Notes: a model not told the origin generated them from the sequence alone. DNA of 13,950 nucleotides from Baffinella frigidus (GCA_026770585.1 MU646610.1:318309-332258); one strand, 5' to 3'. Shown: positions 1-9,416, counted from the stretch's first letter. Numbers and translations are program-made.

Positions 1-157
1 GGGTGTAGGGTGAAGGGTGTAGGGTGAAGGGTGTAGGGTGAAGGGTGTAGGGTGTAGGGTGTAGGGTGAAGGGTGTAGGGTGAAGGGTGAAGGGTGTAGG
101 GTGAAGGGTGTAGGGTGAAGGGTGTGGGGTGAAGGGTGAAGGGTGAAGGTTGTAGGG
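1..157. repeat. Degenerate telomere-like 7-mer array (GGGTGTA/GGGTGAA)
   Basis: About 22 head-to-tail 7-base units alternate irregularly between GGGTGTA and GGGTGAA, with end variants such as GGTTGTA and GGGCGCA. Both units are one or two substitutions from the plant-type telomere unit GGGTTTA. The array runs into the left edge, so its full length is unknown. It lies 5' of the first visible kinase exon, presumably in an intron. Confidence 0.9.
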
Positions 158-244
158 CGCACATGCACAACGGGAGGCGCTGAGACTCGGCTGACAGCGC
201 CCGCGGGGCGTGACAGCGGGTGACGGCTGCGGGGGGTGACTGCT

Positions 245-378
245 AGCTCTGCCTCAGTTGTTCTGTTCTCTTCATTTGAGGAGACCGAACGCCGATTTCC
301 CTGGTGTGTGGTACAAATGCGTCAACAGTCAGCGTGGAAAAGATCAAAATGAAGAGGCCAGATTAACTCAGGCAGAGT
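245..378. mobile_element. MITE-like inverted-repeat element, family A copy 1
   Basis: The left end AGCTCTGCCTCAGTT (245-259) is matched by the inverted right end AACTCAGGCAGAG (365-377). Imperfect pairing continues inward: CTCTTCATTTGAGG on the left against AAAATGAAGAGG on the right. The body is about 134 bp with no coding capacity. A second copy with the same ends and the shared core TTGAGGAGACCG lies at 11893-12006. No clear target-site duplication was seen. Confidence 0.6.
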
Positions 379-509
379 CGGGACGTCGTGGTTGTGGTGA
401 CGGCGGGTGAGGGCTGCGGGGTGTGACGTCGTAGTCTCATCCGGAAAACCCTTAAACCCCTTGAAGGTCCTAAAGGTCCTTAAACCTGACGGGGTGGGTG
501 TGAGGGCAG

Positions 510-1729
510 ATGAAGCGGGTACGCGACGCAAAGGCCAACACCCCTGCCGCGGAGCTGTGCAAGGGTTTGCCTGCCCAGCTCGCCAGCCTCCTCGACTATA
601 CGTGAGTCGCTCTCTCATGCTCTGTCTCTCTGTCTCTGTCTCTGTGTCTCTGTCGTGCTCTCTCTGTCTCGCTGTCTCTCTGTCGTGCTCTCTCTGTCTC
701 GCTGTCTCTCTGTCTGTCTCTCTGTCTCTCTCGCTCTCTCTCTCGCTCTCTCGCTGATCCCCGCCGCGAGCCCCGGGACACAGCCGCTTGGACACTGGCC
801 CTTGCGCTCGGTTGAACGGCTGCTGTAAGAGTTCTTGCTGCAAGAGAACGTCCACCATGGGTGTAGGGGTCATTGATTAGGGTCAAGGGTTCAGGGTTCA
901 GAATTCAGGGTGTAGGTTGTAGGGTTTAGGGTTTGGGTTGCTTCCTCTCTCCAGCCAATGATTCCAACGTCCAATGAGGCGGGCCTATCCGGATAGTCCT
1001 TACACAGACTGACTCTCTTCGGGGGTTCTCCGAACCCTCCTGGTGACAGACGTTTAGGGTGTATGGTGTCTGACGTTTAGGGTGTATGGTGTCTGACGTT
1101 TATGGTTGACGGTGTATGGTGTATGGTTTGGGTTGAGGTTGAGGGACTAGGGTCAAGTAGGGGTGACTGACGCTGATCGGGGGTTCGCAGGCGGACGCTG
1201 GACTTCGAGGAGGACCCTGACTACAAGTGGATGGAAGCCCAGATCAGTCTCTCCCCTCCCCCTGCCCTGCACGCCCTCCCATGGTTTTCGCGGGAGGGTG
1301 AGACACGGCGCGTTTGCCTCCCCGTCCCTGCACACCCCGCTTGTGTTTCGCGGGAGGGTGCGGCAAGGCGCGTTTGAGTGCGCGGCTAGTTCTGTGGTGC
1401 GTTGGTCGCTGTGTCCACGCCAGGTCGTGGGATTTCAGTTACAAGTCTTGTTTTTAACTTGATACCGCGCGGAAAGGATGATTTTGGGGAAAGCGCGGAC
1501 GTGGAAAGGACGAAAGGTTGCGTGACACCGGGAACCGCACACTCATTTAGTGCCACGACACGAAACGTTGCGTTCTGAAATTGGAGGAGTTGACCTGGCG
1601 TGGTGAGCTGACATTGCCGCCGTGTGCGCAGAGGACGCGATGGATGCGGACGGGTACACCATGGATGGCACCTACGACTGGGGGAACAAGGCGCAGCCGA
1701 TCCCCCAGAAGCGCTTCGGCCTCTTTTGA
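510..1729 (+). CDS. CK1-family protein kinase, C-terminal part (3 exons, 5' part outside window)
   Basis: Three exons join in phase: 510-601, 1191-1246 and 1632-1729 (TGA at 1727-1729). Donors are GTGAGT and GTCTCT; acceptors are GGGCAG, TTCGCAG and GTGCGCAG. The joined protein is about 81 residues. It begins MKRVRDAKANTPAAELCKGL, continues with a TRTLDFEEDPDY block, and ends IPQKRFGLF. The pattern 'K..TP...LC.GLP..L...L.Y.R.LDFE..PDY' is the casein kinase 1 C-lobe, covering the last helices of the kinase domain; a short tail after YDW follows. The catalytic lobes (HRD, DFG) are not in the window, so the ATG at 510 is an internal Met and the gene starts left of position 1. CK1 kinases are Ser/Thr kinases. 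A related CK1-group family (TTBK or VRK) is possible. Exon edges are well supported by three matching phases; the family call is from motif recall. Confidence 0.78.
602..1190 (+). other. Kinase intron with CT/CTGT microsatellite and telomere-like repeats
   Basis: This gene-free stretch is the intron between kinase exons 510-601 and 1191-1246. From 612 to about 758 it is almost pure CT/CTGT pyrimidine, starting about 10 bases after the donor. From 860 to 935 there are degenerate TTTAGGG-like units, including two exact ones near 921-934. A 23-bp unit (GACGTTTAGGGTGTATGGTG plus TCT) is repeated at 1049-1071 and 1072-1094, with a decayed third copy. No additional exon is needed to keep the kinase motif continuous. 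Confidence 0.75.
1247..1631 (+). other. Kinase intron with a two-unit tandem duplication
   Basis: This intron lies between kinase exons 1191-1246 and 1632-1729. A unit of roughly 58 bp occurs twice in tandem (about 1265-1324 and 1325-1379), sharing CCCTGCAC, TTTCGCGGGAGGGTG and GGCGCGTTTG. Nothing else is recognisable. Confidence 0.6.
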
Positions 1730-1907
1730 CCAGTTTGGTCGTGACGGATGTCTATTGTTGACTGAAGGATGTCTATTATTGACGCGCGCCGTCGATGTTT
1801 GGGATGTGACGGCGGCGGGTTTGGTGTTAAGGGCCTTGCGCCCCAACTATCAATGTTAAGGGGCTTGCGCCCCCACAATCAATGTTGCAGTACGGGAACG
1901 AGTCTGC

Positions 1908-1993
1908 TGGGAGAGTGGGTGAGAGTGGGAGAGCGTGGGGGGGAGTGGGGGGAGTGGGAGAGAGTGGGGGAGAGTGGGAGAGAGTGGGAGTGT
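1908..1993. repeat. Purine-rich GGGAGAGT minisatellite
   Basis: Short units of GGGAGAGT, GGGTGAGAGT and GGGGGGAGT repeat irregularly over about 85 bp. The strand asymmetry is nearly complete (G/A on +, C/T on -). The array produces long but meaningless open frames on both strands. Confidence 0.85.
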
Positions 1994-2066
1994 AAAGTCG
2001 AGAGGCGGTGCAAGAGTACATCGAAGGAATGTTGCCCCTGGAAGCATGCCAGCTGCAGGTACACGT

Positions 2067-2187
2067 ACAGGGGTACCTCGCTCATAAGAAAGTGCAACCC
2101 CCTAGCTAGGACCCTACAATAGGCATATGACTTGGGCCGTATGCTAGGGGGAGTGGCTGTGTTTTTTTATGTGCGAGGTACCCCTGC
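2067..2187. mobile_element. MITE-like foldback element, family B copy 1
   Basis: The left arm starts CAGGGGTACCTCGCTCATAA and continues through AAGTGCAACCCCCTAGC. The right arm is its imperfect inverse, from GCTAGGGGGAGTGGCTG to GTGCGAGGTACCCCTG. The arms are about 45 bp with a short centre containing CATATGACTTGGGCCGTATG. A second copy with the same arms is at 5349-5458 and a single arm is near 5952. There is no coding capacity, as expected of a non-autonomous element. Confidence 0.65.
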
Positions 2188-2477
2188 AGGGGTGGTGCGA
2201 CACCCCACATGTACACCCCATCGCATCTGCCGAAACCCACCAGATGCTTTCCCTCATTATTGCAGCCCCATAGGGGCCACTCGGTGGCATGCAAGGTGCT
2301 CATCCCGCCAAAAAAGACCGGCAGAGACTGCTCACTTGTCGCCAGAAACGTCTCCATCAAGTCTGCTCGGAATTGGAGCCGCTCCCTACGCTTGGACATG
2401 CGCTTCACAACTTCCCGATGTCGTGCACAGATATGCATCGACTGAAAATAAACCTGCTTTCCCAAGCCTGTTACTTC

Positions 2478-2775
2478 GTGGGGAACACTGTTGCTGCCAC
2501 TTGGGGCTTGGGGCAACAGTAGTGTTCACGGCCGCCCAAGAGCGCCAACTTGCGCTCAGCCTTTCGACACGCCTTGTGGCGGTGCAGGGGCACTAAAACT
2601 CGAGCGGTAAAAACTGAAAGCTACACCGGGTGGCGGTGTAGGGTTCAAATAGACCAACCACCTCCTGCTGGCCTCGCTCCTCTTTGAAGCCTGCGTCACA
2701 ATGCCGCTGATCCACGGCTTTGTGACCCAGCACCGACTTGCGATCCACTCTATCTGCCGCGCAGCACATGCCGGA
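2478..2775 (+). pseudogene. Decayed duplicate of the AHI1-like gene 5' region and part of exon 1
   Basis: Two blocks are homologous and collinear with the functional locus. Block 1 (2481-2600) matches 9475-9585: it shares GGGAACACTGTTGCTG, then GTGTTCA.GGCCGCC, CGACAC and CTCGAG in the same order. Block 2 (2707-2751) matches exon 1 at 9918-9962 with 38 of 45 bases identical. It would encode LIHGFVTQHRLAIHS against LIHDKVNQHRRAIHS in the real gene. The sequence between the blocks differs in length and content, the initiator and acidic N-terminal part are missing, and no downstream exons are seen here. I read it as a pseudogene fragment or segmental-duplication relic; a conserved shared repeat is the alternative. 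Confidence 0.6.
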
Positions 2776-2901
2776 CGCGTGCACCTACTGCAAGATGACG
2801 TGATTGCATTTGCAACCTTGTTGTTATCAACCTTTACATACCCGCGGCCTCCAGACGGGACCATCATCGTGTGCCTGCAGGGACCTAACCGTTCCAGGCC
2901 T

Positions 2902-3537
2902 TCACAGACGATTCCCGTCTGGCAAAAATCCGCAGAGGCGTTCCGCGAAACGGCGAAGAGGCACGCGCGCTAACATTGCTTGCAGACGCCACCGCCCTTG
3001 CCTCTCCGCTCTCCCTCTCGCATCCTGTTCCTCCTCCTCCTCCTCTCTTCGACCGTCGCCCTCAGATAGCTGAAGCGCGCTCGGTCCCTCGCTTCGTCTC
3101 AGAGCCTGACCCCTGTCCCACTCGACCGACAGTGGTCCTGGACTTAGAAGGAGTTCCTCGGGGTTGTCTGCACGCGTTGTCGAGCCTGCCTCCGACTCCA
3201 GCAGCTCCTGGTGGGTACCCGACCGCGACCTGTTTGCTTGCTGAGGCGGCACGAAGGCGTTCGCCCCGACGCCGTGGCTCCGCGTGGGCATGCGCGACAG
3301 CAACTTTCCATGCACTTGCTGGACAAGGAGGTCGCGCTTCCTCTCGAGGCTCTCGATCAGCGACGCCTCGAGCTGTTGCTGCTGAAGCTCATGGGCCTGA
3401 TCGAGCTTTCGGGCCTCCTTGAGTTTCCATCTCGCATGGAGCACCTTCTGCTTGCTCGTCAGCCCCCCGGTGTCGACGCCGGCCTCCTGCAGCTTGCGCC
3501 GGGCAACCAGCACCTTCGACCCACACCCTAGCGACAT
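2902..3537 (-). CDS. Hypothetical coiled-coil protein, unrecognised
   Basis: A minus-strand open frame ends at TGA 2902-2904. From the ATG at 3537 it encodes about 211 residues; an in-frame upstream ATG at 3753 would extend it to 283 and add a CPRC/CG motif just before MSLGCGSK. I prefer 3537 because the longer form would overlap the ferredoxin start at 3640 head to head. Numbered from 3753: residues 80-152 are helical and Lys/Glu/Leu/Gln-rich with QQQQ at 124-127 (KLKEARKLDQAHELQQQQLE), typical of a coiled coil; 155-235 look disordered; 237-242 are a Glu run; the C-terminus is basic then hydrophobic. The paired cysteines (CPRC...GC) resemble half of a zinc ribbon but do not complete one. No family was recognised. 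Extra 5' or 3' exons cannot be excluded. Confidence 0.5.
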   Translation of the reverse strand: MSLGCGSKVLVARRKLQEAGVDTGGLTSKQKVLHARWKLKEARKLDQAHELQQQQLEASLIESLERKRDLLVQQVHGKLLSRMPTRSHGVGANAFVPPQQANRSRSGTHQELLESEAGSTTRADNPEELLLSPGPLSVEWDRGQALRRSEGPSALQLSEGDGRREEEEEEQDARGRAERQGRWRLQAMLARVPLRRFAERLCGFLPDGNRL

Positions 3538-3639
3538 TCCACACCTAGGGCAGCGTCCAGCCCCAGCGCCCCAGCCTGTCCCCAATTTGGAAGTGTCGAG
3601 CCCTGGACGCTTTCTCAGCTCCCACGGCGAGGACGGAGG
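3538..3639. promoter_or_regulatory. Short divergent spacer, candidate shared promoter
   Basis: Only 102 bp separate the preferred start of the minus-strand coiled-coil ORF (3537) from the ferredoxin ATG (3640). If both genes are real, transcription must start within this spacer or inside the opposing reading frames. No TATA box or other core element is evident. The assignment follows from gene geometry only. Confidence 0.35.
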
Positions 3640-5078
3640 ATGCTGCGAAACGCGGGTCTCGCAGCGCAGCGAGCTGCCCGCAGCGGATCCAGTGCGGCTC
3701 CAGGGGCATGCCACTCCTGCCGGTTCCTCGCTGTGCCTGCCGCGCGGGCACATCCCCGGCCGCTGGTCGCAGAATCCCGTGAAAGGTTACGCTTCTGCGG
3801 GGGCGGGGTTCGGAGCTCCTGGTCTGAGAAGCTTGGCCTGACAACGACGGAACATGTCGCCGTGAGCTTCACTGGAGGCAACGACGTGACTGTCACCGTC
3901 CAAGCCAAAGTCGGCGACTCGATCCTCCAGGTTCACGACAGTAAACCTCTCGCCAAAATGCATCTCTTGCTCTTGCGCAGCAGCCCTTTCCCGGCCAGCG
4001 CTGTCTGGGTTGAACGTCTTTGACGGAGCGTCGCCTCATCCGCCCCCCCTCGCAGATTGCACGCGCTCACGAGGTGGAGCTGGAAGCTGTGTGTGAGGGT
4101 CAGCTGGCTTGTGCGACATGGTTGCTACCCTCCTCACACCCACTGTTCCCTGAACCCGGGGCAATGCACAAAGTGAGAGATACAGAGAGATGCAGAGAGA
4201 GAGCGAGAGCGTGCGTCCAAGCAGGCGAGAGAGACTGAGAGCCAGATCGAGAGCGAGAGCGAGAGCGAGAGAGATCGAGAACGAGCCAGCCAGGGAATCC
4301 GTTGGGGGGCTGGGAGGGCGCTTTATGTGCCTAAACCCTAAAACCAGGACGGAGGATACCCTTTGGCCGGTTTCTGCTGCGATCTTCTGCACCGGGGGAT
4401 CTGATGTGATCCAAAAGGAAGCATGGCTTTTCTACAGAACCAGATCCAGTGTACGCCTATGTTGGGAGTTAAAAATCCTCGAGGATCTGAAGGACATATT
4501 TTAGTCACGAAACTTCGAACTTTGAGGTGGGTTTAGCTACGGAATTTCCTACCGTAGGAAGTAGAAAATTCCGTAGGGCCATAGGACTAATTTAGTTTTT
4601 AGTCCTATGGCCCTACGGAATTGTCTACTTCCTACGGTAGGAAATTCCGTAGCTAAACCCACCTCAAAGTTCGAAGTTTGTGAATTAGTCCTATGGCCCT
4701 ACGGAATTGTCTACTTCCTACGGTAGGAAATTCCGTAGCTAAACCCACCTCAAAGTTCGAAGTTTTACGACTAATTTAGAAACATCCGATGAAAAAGCAA
4801 TGTATTAAGCAGGCAGGCGGGGAGAGCGACGCATCACGCACTTCTGGTACCCCCCTAACACGTATGTCTCCACGCGCAGCCACACGATCTTCGAAAAGAC
4901 GCTCTACGACACGCTCACTCCTCCGAAAGAGGACGAGCTTGACATGCTCGACTCAGCCGAGCAGCTCAGCGACACCTCGCGCCTCGGGTGCCAGATCAGG
5001 GTCACCAAGGCCTTTGAGGGCGCCCGGCTCCGGATCATTCCGGACATCGCCACGCCGTCCGGTGGCCTAGAGGAATGA
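3640..5078 (+). CDS. FDX: Mitochondrial-type [2Fe-2S] ferredoxin (adrenodoxin/Yah1 class), complete, 3 exons
   Basis: Exons 3640-3930, 4056-4120 and 4880-5078 (TGA 5076-5078) join in phases 0 and 2 into a 184-residue protein. All introns are GT-AG: CAG|GTTCAC to CGCAG, and ATG|GTTGCT to GCGCAG. Residues 1-70 are Arg/Ala-rich with few acids, fitting a mitochondrial transit peptide (MLRNAGLAAQRAARS). The ferredoxin domain starts near residue 74 (HVAVSFTGG). Cluster ligands are Cys110, Cys116, Cys119 and Cys156, spaced C-X5-C-X2-C-X36-C as in adrenodoxin, with CEGQLACAT, CHTIFE, EDELDMLD and TSRLGCQI. Cys119 is split by intron 2 (TG|C). Such ferredoxins carry electrons from ferredoxin reductase to Fe-S cluster assembly and related mitochondrial reactions. 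Intron 2 (759 bp) holds a GA microsatellite and a large foldback. I cannot say whether it is closer to FDX1 or FDX2. Confidence 0.9.
4164..4287 (+). repeat. GA-rich microsatellite in ferredoxin intron 2
   Basis: GAGA, CAGAGA and GAGAGC units run imperfectly over about 120 bp, with two interruptions (GCGTGCGTCCAAGCAGGC near 4208-4225). The run starts about 45 bases after the intron 2 donor and is purine-only on the sense strand for long stretches. Confidence 0.85.
4499..4778. mobile_element. Three-armed foldback repeat in ferredoxin intron 2
   Basis: The left arm (about 4509-4590) and the first right arm (about 4598-4680) are near-perfect inverted copies of about 80 bp, with a loop of only a few bases (TTTAGT). 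A second right arm (about 4686-4765) repeats the first almost exactly in direct orientation. Each arm contains GAAATTCCGTAG, CCTACGGTAGG, GGCCCTACGGAATT and CCTATGG. Outer ends also pair: TTTTAGTCACGAAACTTCGA against the inverse of TCGAAGTTTTACGACTAATT. It has no coding capacity. The near-identity of the arms suggests recent formation. Confidence 0.8.
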
Positions 5079-5187
5079 CACGGCGGTCGCGCCTCCACTA
5101 GAACGCTGTGTTGCAGCTTGTCCCTGGTACTGGAACAGGGGAGTCGAGAATGGACGCCTGTTCGTTCTTCATATTTAAGAACACAGT

Positions 5188-5235
5188 AAAAACGGTCGTG
5201 CCGCTTCGTCATCCCCGGCATCACTGCTCTCGCTG
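5188..5235. repeat. Dispersed 48-bp repeat, copy 1 (copy 2 at 6068-6115)
   Basis: Both copies read AAAAACGGT, then CC.GTTTCGT/CCGCTTCGT, then CGGCATCACTGCTCTCGCTG, and each is followed by CT-rich sequence. Both are preceded by a TTAAGAAC or TTCTTAAAAAT stretch, so the shared unit is longer but diverged. A further partial relative (AAACGGTCGGTGGCACGTTC) occurs at 6185-6204. Function unknown. Confidence 0.65.
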
Positions 5236-5319
5236 TGCTCGCTCTCTCGCTGCTCTCGCCCTCTCCATGGCGCTCCCCTCTCCTCCCCCCAACTATCAGA
5301 TCATTTTCGGCGAGGGGTC

Positions 5320-5347
5320 CCTAAACCCTAAACCCTAAACCCTAAAC
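5320..5347. repeat. Interstitial telomere-type repeat (CCCTAAA)4
   Basis: Four consecutive CCCTAAA units end directly against the left arm of foldback family B copy 2. The unit matches the plant/algal-type telomere sequence TTTAGGG on the other strand. Shorter stretches occur at 4331-4343 and 10727-10748, and degenerate versions at 1-157 and 890-935. Confidence 0.9.
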
Positions 5348-5348
5348 C

Positions 5349-5458
5349 AGGTACCTCGCTCATAAGAAAGCGCACCCCCCATAGGACCAGCATATGGCCC
5401 TAGGCGTAGCCCTACTGCAGGGTCTTAGGGGGTGGCTCTTTCTTATGAGCGTACCTCT
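5349..5458. mobile_element. MITE-like foldback element, family B copy 2
   Basis: The left arm AGGTACCTCGCTCATAAGAA, followed by AGCGCACCCCCC, pairs with the right arm GGGGGTGGCTCTTTCTTATG, followed by AGCGTACCT. The centre contains CATATGGCCCTAGG. It is closely related to the element at 2067-2187. The outside sequence CTGCACCCCTGTAC (5457-5470) resembles the outer tip of copy 1, so the right boundary is uncertain. Confidence 0.65.
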
Positions 5459-5775
5459 GCACCCCTGTACAGCAGCCCGCAGGGGCCTGGCGCCAAATGC
5501 ATGGTCGCGATGGATGTATCCCCGAGGCACCCATCAGCTTGAAAGCGCCCCAGCGCCTCAGCTGACGGTGTCTGGTCCGAGCGTGAAGCGCACTCTGACC
5601 GATTCGCTGGCAGTGGGTGGCGTCACGGCCCTAAAAAGTCGTTGAGCATGTGCATGCTTGCATGTATTCAAGTGGTTTCGGCCCTGCATCCTGCGTTCCC
5701 CGCGGCGAAACACAGCCAGCGACCCGAGACCCCAGGCCCCTCCCCTCCCTGACGCAGCCTCTCGCGCTGTGGGGT

Positions 5776-5895
5776 TGAGAGGAGTGACGTGAGAGGAGTT
5801 CGGTATGAGGAGGGCTCCCAGCACGAGCAGATCGACACAGAGGCTGTGCGGTTCCAGAGAGGAGTGACGAGGGCTCTCAGCAAGAGCAGCTCGAC
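5776..5895. repeat. Diverged tandem repeat with AGGAGTGACG...GAGCAG.TCGAC
   Basis: Two units share GAGAGGAGTGACG, GAGGGCTC.CAGCA.GAGCAG and TCGAC (first about 5776-5835, second about 5854-5895). The copies would encode SQHEQID and SQQEQLD, which could be remnants of a coding repeat. No splice-consistent gene could be built around them. Confidence 0.45.
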
Positions 5896-5951
5896 GCGGT
5901 CATGTTGCCGCCGTCGCCCGCCTTCACCTACCACCCAACCCACCAATGTCA

Positions 5952-5975
5952 GTACAGGGGTACCTCACTCACAAG
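5952..5975. mobile_element. Solo arm of foldback family B
   Basis: GTACAGGGGTACCTCACTCA matches the left tip of family B copy 1 (TACAGGGGTACCTCGCTCA) with one change. No matching inverted arm was found within the next 300 bp, so it appears truncated. Confidence 0.5.
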
Positions 5976-6591
5976 ATGCGTGGAATCTGTCAAAGGCGTG
6001 TGGCACGTTGTTCAAATTTGGGGGAAGCAGGGGAAACGGTCGGCGCGTTCTTAAAAATGAAGGCAGGAAAAACGGTTTGCCCGTTTCGTAATCCTCGGCA
6101 TCACTGCTCTCGCTGCTCTCGCTGCCCCCCCCCTCCCCTTCGGAGATTAAACGAACTGTTGGCCAAAAACAGAAGTGCGTGAGAAAACGGTCGGTGGCAC
6201 GTTCTTAAAAATCAAGAACCGTCACCACTCAAATATGCTTTGTTCTTATCATAAACTTTTCGTAAGGACTCTAGATACACGAGATACCCATGTACCCTCC
6301 TCCCCTTGACTCATCAACTCGCATTCCACTTATAAGGGTAGCTCGAATGTCAGACACCGCTCCCCTCCTCGGACCACCAAAGGGACCCGAGGCATCGGCC
6401 TACGTCTGGGTCCTGTGCGAGGCGTTCTCTCCAAAGCGAGGTACTTATGAACATGCTCATGGGGCAGCTTCTTAAATTCAGGGCAGGCTTAACTAACCCG
6501 AATATAGGCCGTCCCCCTATTAATGCACGGCAGGTCGAGAGGGTAGTCAGTAAGTTGATCACTTTCCAGAAGGCTGGGACCTGTTTAAAAG

Positions 6592-6785
6592 ACCACACAG
6601 CGGACTTCCAAGGGATTTCGAATCATCTCTCAGCGACCAGATCTCGGACCCTACAGTAGGCAACCCGTAGGGACATAGGGCGATTCCTACAGATGCAGCA
6701 ACGGAAAATCCGGCATTTCCTGCCCGAAAATCCCTTCGTAGCCCGCTGTGTGGCCTAAAATCCCTTCGTAGCCCGCTGTGTGGCC
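6592..6785. mobile_element. Inverted-repeat element with a doubled right end
   Basis: The left end CCACACAGCGGACTTCCAAG (then GGATTT) is inverted at the right as AAAATCCCTTCGTAGCCCGC (then TGTGTGG). That right end is present twice in exact direct tandem, about 27-28 bp each (6729-6785). A diverged left-end relative, CCACACAGTGGACTCCTAGG, is at 13326-13345 inside the AHI1-like gene. No coding capacity. Confidence 0.5.
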
Positions 6786-6954
6786 TGTACAAGAGGGCAA
6801 TAAAGAAAAAGAAGGCGGGGTGGGCGCGGGGAGGACCTTGGTGGTGCGCGAGCGGTTGGGCACCACGCCCGTATCTGCCGCGTTGATGTCCAGCGCCCCG
6901 CCTGCCGTGCCACACGCGCGTCACCACCCACCACCCCACCACCCCAGACACACG

Positions 6955-7290
6955 CGCTTCACCGCTTCACCGCCCAGCACCCCACCCGGTAGGCCTGTGT
7001 GTATAGCGTAGACCTACTGCAGACCGGCAGGCACCCCGCCGCTGCGTGCAGGACCCTCCCAACGAGGCAGAGAGAGCATGCTTTGGCTTCGGAAGATGGA
7101 GGAGTGAGGAGTGAGGAGTGATGAGTGAGGATGGGGGAGGGGTGGGGGGGGGGGGGCGCGTCACACGCGCGTCACCGCCCAGCACCCCACCAGGTAGGGC
7201 TACATGTAAAGACCTACTGTAGACCGCCCAGCACCTCGCCGCTGCTTTCGGAATCCTATCGCAGAGGACGAGAGAGCATGGTGTGGGTTG
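6955..7290. repeat. Diverged tandem duplication of about 175 bp
   Basis: Both copies contain, in order: TCACCGCCCAGCACCCCACC, GGTAGG, GTAGACCTACTG or AAGACCTACTG, CAGACCG/TAGACCG, CACC.CGCCGCTGC, and GAGAGAGCATG followed by a G-rich stretch. Copy 1 is about 6965-7110 and copy 2 about 7170-7290. The join holds a GAGTGAGGAGTGAT run and a 12-base or longer G run near 7143-7156. The second copy lies immediately 3' of the RAB14 stop codon. Confidence 0.65.
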
Positions 7291-7308
7291 GGAGAAGTGA
7301 GGTGGTGG

Positions 7309-9416
<2,108 letters not shown>

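Larger units (their letters stand above)
1730..2901. other. Gene-free spacer between convergent genes: minisatellites, a foldback element and a decayed gene copy
   Basis: No convincing gene was found. Contents in order: two GGATGTCTATT copies near 1746-1780; a 29-bp tandem pair sharing CTTGCGCCCC and ATCAATGTT (about 1828-1885); a purine-rich GGGAGAGT minisatellite (1908-1993); foldback family B copy 1 (2067-2187); an unassigned stretch 2190-2470; and a diverged copy of the 5' end of the AHI1-like gene (2478-2775). The open frames across this stretch run through the repeats and show no conserved motif. Confidence 0.65.
5079..7308. other. Gene-free spacer between the 3' ends of ferredoxin and RAB14
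   Basis: About 2.2 kb between two convergent genes. Recognisable parts are: a repeated block (5188-5235 and 6068-6115), CCCTAAA units (5320-5347), foldback family B copy 2 (5349-5458), a tandem unit at 5776-5895, a solo family B arm (5952-5975), an AT-richer stretch 6180-6330, an inverted-repeat element (6592-6785), and a tandem duplication (6955-7290). Open frames here show no protein motif I recognise. Confidence 0.65.

Noticed and set aside
1-157. Possible CRISPR array
   Set aside because: The repeats are contiguous 7-mers without spacers; the same holds for the arrays at 13140-13220 and 1908-1993.
407-757. Plus-strand ORF of 116 residues
   Set aside because: It runs through the CT microsatellite (poly Ser/Leu/Val) in a frame different from that of the kinase exon 510-601.
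322-886. Minus-strand ORFs rich in RERE/RQRE
   Set aside because: These are translations of the antisense of the CT microsatellite; low complexity, no conserved domain.
2106-2596. Opposing ORFs of 136 (-) and 154 (+) residues
   Set aside because: Both run through the family B foldback and/or the AHI1 relic, show no recognisable motif and have no splice-consistent partners.
2976-3531. Plus-strand ORFs opposite the coiled-coil ORF
   Set aside because: They have proline/arginine-rich, low-information composition, whereas the minus strand gives a plausible helical protein; treated as antisense shadows.
5789-6091. ORF of 100 residues with SQHEQID/SQQEQLD repeats
   Set aside because: The repeats are in different frames, the frame crosses a foldback arm, and no exon partners were found; kept only as a tandem repeat.
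6447-6659. Plus-strand ORF of 70 residues (MNMLMGQLLKFRAG...)
   Set aside because: The amino-acid composition looks plausible, but no known motif is present and it ends inside the 6592-6785 inverted-repeat element.
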